A stretch of 64,000 bases of DNA, taken from contig OZ024936.1 of NCBI GenBank assembly GCA_964017235.1, positions 61,059,028-61,123,027 of the forward strand. The letters are read 5' to 3'. How positions within the stretch are numbered: position 1 is the first letter of the stretch; each line of letters opens with the position of its first letter. Shown piece after piece: positions 58,764 to 64,000 of this stretch. This stretch comes from Sabellastarte sp. h YS-2021. Its lineage: Eukaryota > Annelida > Polychaeta > Sabellida > Sabellidae. The notes beneath the pieces were generated by a model that was given only the letters and a program-made list of their open reading frames with translations, searched no databases and had not been told where the DNA came from. A program made the translations under genes and the position numbers.

Positions 58764-59232
58764 TTATATTGATTTCACAAATAAAGGATGAGCATTTGAC
58801 TGGTTTTTAAAATAAACTTTCCAGATGATTTGACACAGCATATTGTTCTTAATCAATTCATATGTTATGGACTGATTCATCATCTGAGTGATCATGTGAT
58901 TCCATAGATTGACTTCTTTCCATAGTTGCTCTATATCTCCTTGCAACTTCCTGGGCATATGGCGAGTATGTATTCATTCTATGCCACCACATTTTAATAG
59001 ATTTAGTTATTTTATCCTTATACACTTTGCCTGCTGCATACATTATGACAAAAGTATGTCTTGGATAATGCCATATGAAACAGGAAACATAAAAAATTGA
59101 GACTCCAAATGATTCAGCAGAGGATATAGAAAGATGAGGCAATGCTAATGCCAGAAAAATATGAGTATGTTTCAGGTTCATTCGTCTCACTTGGATGTAT
59201 AAATCCCTGTATGTAATTCTTCCATCCTCCAT
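58764..59232 (-). pseudogene. Unknown Polinton gene upstream of the polymerase
   Basis: Reads MEDGRITYRDLYIQVRRMNL, then a hydrophobic middle (IFLALALPHLSI, FGVSIFYVSCFIWHY) and a polar tail (HDHSDDES). It could be a small membrane protein. I recognise no family, and parts appear in overlapping frames. Confidence 0.35.
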
Positions 59233-59504
59233 ATTTTTTTCTGATTTTTCAATATAATATACATGAAATGAATCATAAGGAAATATAGATATACAGTTTT
59301 GTTTAGGTGGAGTTTAAATAGGATTTAAGATTTGTTTACTAATCAATTTTTGATTAAAAAAACAAAACATGTACAGACTTGTTTGTGATTTTGATCTATA
59401 TCTTACTTATTGTAGATCAGATTTATGATGTAGAGTATTAATAAATAGTACAAATTATATTTTTGTTTGGTATTGATATTTGAAAAAACATGTATAGACT
59501 TGTA
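59233..59504. other. Polinton right arm, non-coding
   Basis: AT-rich. AAACATGTA(C/T)AGACTTGT occurs twice, at about 59367 and 59487. No gene is seen. Confidence 0.5.
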
Positions 59505-60690
59505 TATAGAATAGAATAGAATAGAATAGAAACATTTATATAGCGCAAAATTGATGCAACATCCTCTAATGCGCTTGAAATCAAAAAGGGAAAGTCGAGG
59601 GACGTTCGAGGTCATGATCCAAGGTTAGCGCCCGCCAGGTAGATGTACTATGGTGGAGGATATGCTAATCTAAACAAGTAGGTCTTTAGCTGGCTACGGA
59701 AACCTGTTATTGTTTGTTGTGATCGTACTGATTGTGGGAGTCTGTTCCATTCTATGGGGGAAGCCACTGCAAAACCTCTCCTACCGATGGCCTTTTTGTG
59801 AGAGGCTGAGGAAAGAGAAAGACGATTTCCACGTGTTAGACAACTGGTTTTGATCAAGGATGATAGGTATGTGGGTTGAGAGAAATTTATAGCCTTGAAA
59901 GTAATTAGATTGTACTTAAACAATATACGGTAAGTGATAGGAAGCCAGTGTAGTTTTTGAAGAAAAGGAGTGACATGGCTAGTTCTATCAAGTCTAAAAA
60001 CAATTCTACAAAGGGCATTTTGTATCTTTTGGAGTTTAGCAACATTGTACTTACTGATGCCATAAAGTAGGGAATTGCAGTAGTCAAGTCGACTACTGAT
60101 CATTGAGTTTGCAAGCAAGGCTGCAGTTTCCATACTGAGGTATTTACGGATACGTCTTAGGTCCTTAAGGTGGTAGTAGCAGGCTCGACACGTATTAGTT
60201 ATGTGGTTGGAAAAGGTGTTTCCAGAGTCAAAAATTACACCCAGGTTCTTGACTGTATCAGTAGGGGAAATAGAATTTCCGAGAAGTTGAGTAGGGAATT
60301 TATTTATGAGGGACTCTCTGGCTTGTCTATCACCTATTATAATAAATTCAGTTTTCTCGGGATTGAGTTTCAATTTCACGCCAGCCATCCAGTTTTGGAT
60401 ACATGTGAGACACTCTGTAAGCTCAGCGAAACTGGAATCAAAATTCCTATTGTCCAATGCTAGATATATTTGGGTGTCATCAGCATATAGATGGTGGGTG
60501 ACATTGAAATTGGAAACGATATTACTGAGAGGGGTTGTGTAAAGGGTAAAAAGGAGGGGGCCCAGGACAGAGCCCTGAGGCACACCATACGGAAGTGAGA
60601 ACACATCTGAAAAGCTATTTCCTAATTTAACCTTCTGTTTCCGGTTTGAGAGATAGGATCTGATATATGGATTGAATATGTAAACCAATC
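59505..60690 (-). mobile_element. L2/CR1-like LINE, 5'-truncated, nested in the Polinton
   Basis: A 346-codon open frame (59648-60688) covers the second half of the reverse transcriptase and the C-terminus: VPQGSVLGPLLFTLYT, HHLYADDTQIYLAL (catalytic YADD), DYCNSLLYGISKYNVAKLQK and LHWLPITYRILFKYNL, ending FRLAYPPP. The 3' UTR (59532-59647) ends in an ATAGA repeat tail (about 59506-59531), as expected for 3'-repeat-tailed LINEs of this group. The frame is fully open, so insertion is fairly young, and it postdates the Polinton. Homologous pieces lie at 484-1490. Confidence 0.9.
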
Positions 60691-60769
60691 AATAATTCAT
60701 TATATGCATCATTGAAATATATTTGATAAATAACCCTATGCGATTTTGTCATCAAAATTATTCAATACT

Positions 60770-60915
60770 CGAGTAAAATTTCAAAAACAGAATTTCGGAC
60801 TGCAAGGTAAGCACATCACAGTTGGGAATTTTGAACGGGTGAAAAAATCTCTCGCAAATTTCACAAACAGAAATTCGGACCGCAAGGAAAGCACATCTTA
60901 GTTGGGATTTTTGAA
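60770..60915 (-). repeat. 81-bp motif, right arm of Polinton (inverted)
   Basis: Two copies in inverse orientation to 44634-44800: GAATTTCGGACTGCAAGG with CACAGTTGGGAATTTTGAAC, and GAAATTCGGACCGCAAGG with CTTAGTTGGGATTTTTGAA. By eye about four bases in five match the left-arm copies. Confidence 0.88.
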
Positions 60916-60949
60916 GACAGTGTTTCATATTGCTAGATTTTGAAAATGT

Positions 60950-61390
60950 AGTAAATTAAAAGCCATCATAAGTTATCATATGCTACATCATTATATATCA
61001 TGGTGGTGTTTCATCCTAACAAACAGACAAACATAAATGAATGTAATATTTCTCATAGTGGTATTAAACCATTACAGTATTGATAATATGCAAGACTTAA
61101 AAACATATGCTCAAATTTGCCATCAGCAGTTATGTGATCCACATATCATTACAGTACTTACAATATAAAGCCTAAGTACATATGCTTCATTAAATATGTA
61201 TCATATGCTTATTATCAATATGTAAGATATAAAGCCAAAGTATATATGCCTCATTAAATCAAAATTGCTATGTAATTATGTTTATGTATCATGTGCTTAT
61301 CATTAGAGTACTTGCAATATAAATCCTAAGAGCGTATGTAATATATATAATCCTAAGAGTATATGCTTGATTAAATCAAAATTGCTATTG
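60950..61390. repeat. Polinton right subterminal repeats
   Basis: Degenerate tandem blocks with TATAAAGCC(T/A)AAGTA, ATATGCTTCATTAAAT and AAAATTGCTATGTAATTATG, repeating at roughly 75-130 bases. AT-rich and non-coding. Confidence 0.7.
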
Positions 61391-61462
61391 CAACATAATG
61401 CTATTATTTGCTTCATTTATCATCAATATACACGACCATTGATCAACTCAGACTTAACTACT
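61391..61462 (-). repeat. Polinton right terminal inverted repeat
   Basis: 72 bases, the inverse of 41874-41952. The outer end is ...AACTACT, directly followed by the duplicated GATGTT (61463-61468). Confidence 0.93.
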
Positions 61463-61494
61463 GATGTTCTCCCAACCATGATATATGTTAAAAC

Positions 61495-61690
61495 AAATTA
61501 TCAGTATTTTACCATTGTTATAACACAGTACATAACTAGACATAACAAGTTTTATAGGTATGCAAACATATCTTATTTCAAGTAGTATGGTGTATTTTAA
61601 TATTATCAGTACTTTACCATTGTTATAACACAGTACATAACCAGACATAACAAGTTTCATAGGTATGCATAGTATAATGTATAATGTGGT
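61495..61690. repeat. Two-copy tandem repeat of about 105 bp
   Basis: TATCAGTATTTTACCATTGT and about 85 further bases recur near 61498 and 61603 with few changes. It lies just outside the Polinton. Confidence 0.85.
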
Positions 61691-62439
61691 GTATTTGAAT
61701 TACCTGTCCCTTTGACTAAAATATCTGGATAAACAGTCTGGACAGTAATGTTTTTCACTTACATCTATTCTCACCTACAGTGGATTCATTTACTGGTTGA
61801 TGCTTCATAATCTACTACAACCATATGGTAATGTGGATACAGACACAAGAGTTTACTTCTTACATCTATTTGTTACAATAGCATTTCAGTATAACTTTAA
61901 AAACTTTAACTGAATCAAACATATAAATAAATTATACATAATATATAATGATAAAAAAGAGCAATTTACACAGAAATATACCTTTAAGGTTCCAAGAATA
62001 TTGATAAATCAACTGTCAAGTACTTTCACAAACGCACAATTCTAGTTAAATACATTTAATAAACATCCATCCAGTATTAATGACCAGTTTAATGTATATG
62101 TTAATGTAACGTTAATTTAGTTTAATTACTATAACTTAATGTTTTATTTCCTAACACATTTCCCTCAAGAATCAACACAGTATTTCAGTATTTGGGCCAT
62201 AGGCTTTGTTTTGCTTATTTTACACAGGTGAAGAAAAAAATGATCAATCTGACTGAAAATATAAAGTTCTGCGTAACAAGGAAATAAGTAAATTTAAAAC
62301 TGTGAAATAAAATCATATTTTTTACCGTAAGAACAGTGCAAGTCGGCCCCTATATTGCAGAGTTATTTTCTCTTTCTTATTTCTCTTAGATCTAATTCCG
62401 TATATTTACAAACAGCTATGCAGTTGCAAGTGCAAATTT
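61691..62439. other. Intergenic, nothing recognised
   Basis: AT-rich. No coding, RNA or repeat signal seen. Confidence 0.45.
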
Positions 62440-62715
62440 ATCACCCGCGACAAAGAGGTATTATTTTCATGACCTTTTATCTTTTATCTGTTTGTCCATT
62501 TGTTTGTTATCTGCATTACTATGAGTTGGATGTTCATGAAAAAAAAAACAGAAAGTGGGTCTTTGGCCAACATAGACCCCATTAAATATTGCGAGTGATT
62601 TTGATGACAGTCTGGATACAAAAAAATATCAAAGATCCAGATATTCCAATTTACTTATTATTATGTGTCTTGGCTGAGATCTGTACTCTCCGAGATTTCT
62701 TTTTGTAGGTATTGT
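62440..62715. repeat. Interspersed repeat, second copy
   Basis: CACCCGCGACAAAGAGGTAT, a TTTGTCCATTTGTTTG run, GATGTTCATGAAAAAAA, GGTCTTTGGCCAACATAGAC and a right end CTGAGATCTGTACTCTCCGA. Same block order as the repeat at 9049-9275, with the right end preserved. Confidence 0.5.
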
Positions 62716-63567
62716 ACATACTTTCTACAAAAAAAATTAGTTCTTAACCATGTAAAAGTACTATGCTTTTGTTTATAACCATTTAGTGTTTTTTATTTCA
62801 TTCACCCATATGGTTTTATTGTATGACACTTATACTGAATTGAATGACACTGAATTGTCATTATCATATCTCTCAAGTTTGTTGTATCATTTCAATACAC
62901 ATTTCTCTTTTTAGCTGATTTATATAAAGGCACACAAATTGTAGAGCTGTATTGACGTTTTGTTTATTCATTGTTGTAAAATCGTTATGCACAAACTAAA
63001 ATAAAAATAAATCGATTTATAAATGGAAACCTACTACCCATCCCAGCTTACCAGCTTCCACGAAAATAAAGTATTTATTACGTTGCTAAAGTATATTACA
63101 TTAAGTAACTCAAGATGTAATAGAAATACATTAAATATTTAAAATGTTTTTTTTTTTCTTTTTTCGAGAAAAAGATCCTGATCTTGTCCAAAATATATAA
63201 TCACCGTTTCCTGTGTAAAGAAAGAAAGATAGACAGATAGGCAAATGAACAAAAAGCAAAATACATAGGCTCTTAGTGGATGTCATAAAACATATATATG
63301 TAAAAGATATTTCAACAAGATATTTCGTGTTCCAGAGGAATTGATTGCTGTTTGTCCCATAAATTGACATAACTTATAGAATCGATGAATAAATCCATAA
63401 AATTAAAAGAGTATACCCTTTGAAAAAAAAATCAATATCACACTTCTTTTGCCGGTCTATTATCCTACAAGTTCAATAAACCACAAAAAATGGTTAGTTC
63501 TTCGTCCTCAGTAATAGGAATGTCAACATGTTTCAGCTAAGCATAAACGTGATGTTTAATGGAAAAC
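62716..63567. other. Intergenic and 3' flank of the ChaC gene
   Basis: The stretch 63150-63260, read inverted, has CTATCTGTCTATCTTTCTTT and TATATATTTTGGACAAGATC, perhaps another worn copy of the 9.05 kb repeat. Otherwise nothing is recognised. The 3' UTR of the ChaC gene should occupy the right end. Confidence 0.4.
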
Positions 63568-64000
63568 TCATTTTATGTCATACACTTGAATCTTCCCTGA
63601 GCACTTTTGACATGCAGTAAATGTTTCATCTTCTGGTATGGCTCGCTTTACATACTGATTTATGTCCTCTCCCCTCTGTTTTGCAATGATTTCTAGATTA
63701 GATTTGAGAGCTTTCATATGGTTATCTAAGCCACATGGCATATACTTCAGAAGGTACTGATACAAGAGCATCACATACTCAATATTGTACCCTGCTGGAC
63801 CTTTGCTATCGTAAATCTGATTGGCCATTTCATCCTCGGGACTTTCTCCCATATAGAGGTCACATTCTGGGGTTGCTCTGAAGGTCAGCACTTCTTCAGG
63901 AGGACAGCTGCAATCCTTGGTGTAAAACGGAACCACTTCAACCCTGTAACCACCACTTTTACACTCTCTGTTGAATAAGGAGTTCCAGGCGTCCCTGACA
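63568..64000 (-). CDS. ChaC-type gamma-glutamylcyclotransferase, 3' part (runs off the window)
   Basis: The frame is open from the window edge to a stop at 63568. It covers about 144 C-terminal residues: NRECKSGGYRVEVVPFYTKD (the family's 'REx..GGY...V.FYP' block), TPECDLYMGESPEDEMANQI (usual 'P.YLGPAPEEEIA.QI') and SKGPAGYNIEYVMLLYQYLL (usual 'G.SGHN.EYLL.L'). ChaC enzymes act in the cytosol and split gamma-glutamyl residues from glutathione, giving 5-oxoproline and Cys-Gly. The substrate Glu and the N-terminal YGSL loop would lie outside the window. The C-terminal extension has a CQKC pair not typical of CHAC1 or CHAC2. A GT/AG border before 64000 cannot be excluded. Confidence 0.85.
   Translation of the reverse strand, partial: VRDAWNSLFNRECKSGGYRVEVVPFYTKDCSCPPEEVLTFRATPECDLYMGESPEDEMANQIYDSKGPAGYNIEYVMLLYQYLLKYMPCGLDNHMKALKSNLEIIAKQRGEDINQYVKRAIPEDETFTACQKCSGKIQVYDIK

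Larger units (their letters stand above)
41874..61462. mobile_element. Polinton/Maverick (adintovirus-like) fossil
   Basis: 19.6 kb. The ends are inverted repeats starting AGTAGTTAAGTCTGAGTTGA, and GATGTT flanks both sides exactly (41868-41873 and 61463-61468), the 6-bp duplication typical of Polintons. Left to right it contains a BIR protein, PC4-like protein and RING protein (plus); two membrane-protein genes (minus); packaging ATPase, two small proteins, integrase, minor capsid, basic region, major capsid and protease (plus); and DNA polymerase with zinc fingers plus an upstream unknown gene (minus). All core modules are recognisable. It is broken, with about ten breaks by eye, and carries a truncated LINE. 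The intact duplication and similar end repeats suggest a moderately old insertion. Confidence 0.96.

Overview
The window looks like nuclear DNA of a marine invertebrate, most likely a mollusc and perhaps a bivalve. The DNA is AT-rich, introns and host genes are sparse, and transposable elements are dense. It carries a tRNA-type SINE whose tail reads GACGTAAAAACCCCAAATAAATAAA, in short pieces (GACGTAAAAACCCC, then AAATAAATAA), a form I associate with bivalve SINEs. Only two genes look like host genes. One is a single-exon RING/B-box/NHL protein ending in a prenylation box (2415-4154, minus). The other is the last part of a ChaC-type gamma-glutamylcyclotransferase that runs off the right edge (63568-64000, minus).

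Layout. 0-9 kb: pieces of an L2/CR1-like LINE, a small MITE, the TRIM-like gene, an old LINE remnant and scattered short repeats. 9.3-14.5 kb: a Harbinger DNA transposon with TAA target duplications, a DDE transposase gene and a convergent MADF-BESS-like gene with a Gln-rich tail. About 15.1-23.9 kb: an L1/Tx1-type LINE whose ORF1 remnant carries an IMPACT (UPF0029) domain. It is followed by a 4.2 kb repetitive spacer and a nearly open ORF2. 24.1-28.3 kb: a second Harbinger copy in the opposite orientation with TTA duplications, followed after a few bases by a Harbinger MITE. 29.6-36.6 kb: a second, full-length LINE of the same type on the minus strand, inserted in a minisatellite. It too has an IMPACT domain behind ORF1. 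36.8-41.9 kb: two SINE copies and a palindrome-rich MITE-like element.

41,874-61,462: a Polinton/Maverick (adintovirus-like) fossil with matched terminal inverted repeats and a perfect 6-bp target duplication (GATGTT). It keeps recognisable remains of every core module: packaging ATPase, retroviral-type integrase with chromodomain, minor and major capsid proteins, adenovirus-type cysteine protease and protein-primed family B DNA polymerase. The left arm holds an unusual accessory set: a BIR protein, a PC4-like protein, a two-RING protein and two tandem membrane-protein genes. The element is broken, with about ten breaks by eye, and a truncated L2/CR1-like LINE sits in its right arm.

The strongest candidate for something undescribed is the LINE family whose ORF1 is joined to an IMPACT domain. 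It is seen in two diverged copies, and in the first copy it lies in a single reading frame with the ORF1 C-terminal domain. Second are the accessory genes and the repeated inverted motif of the Polinton. All calls come from reading the sequence by eye; no alignment or database search was run.
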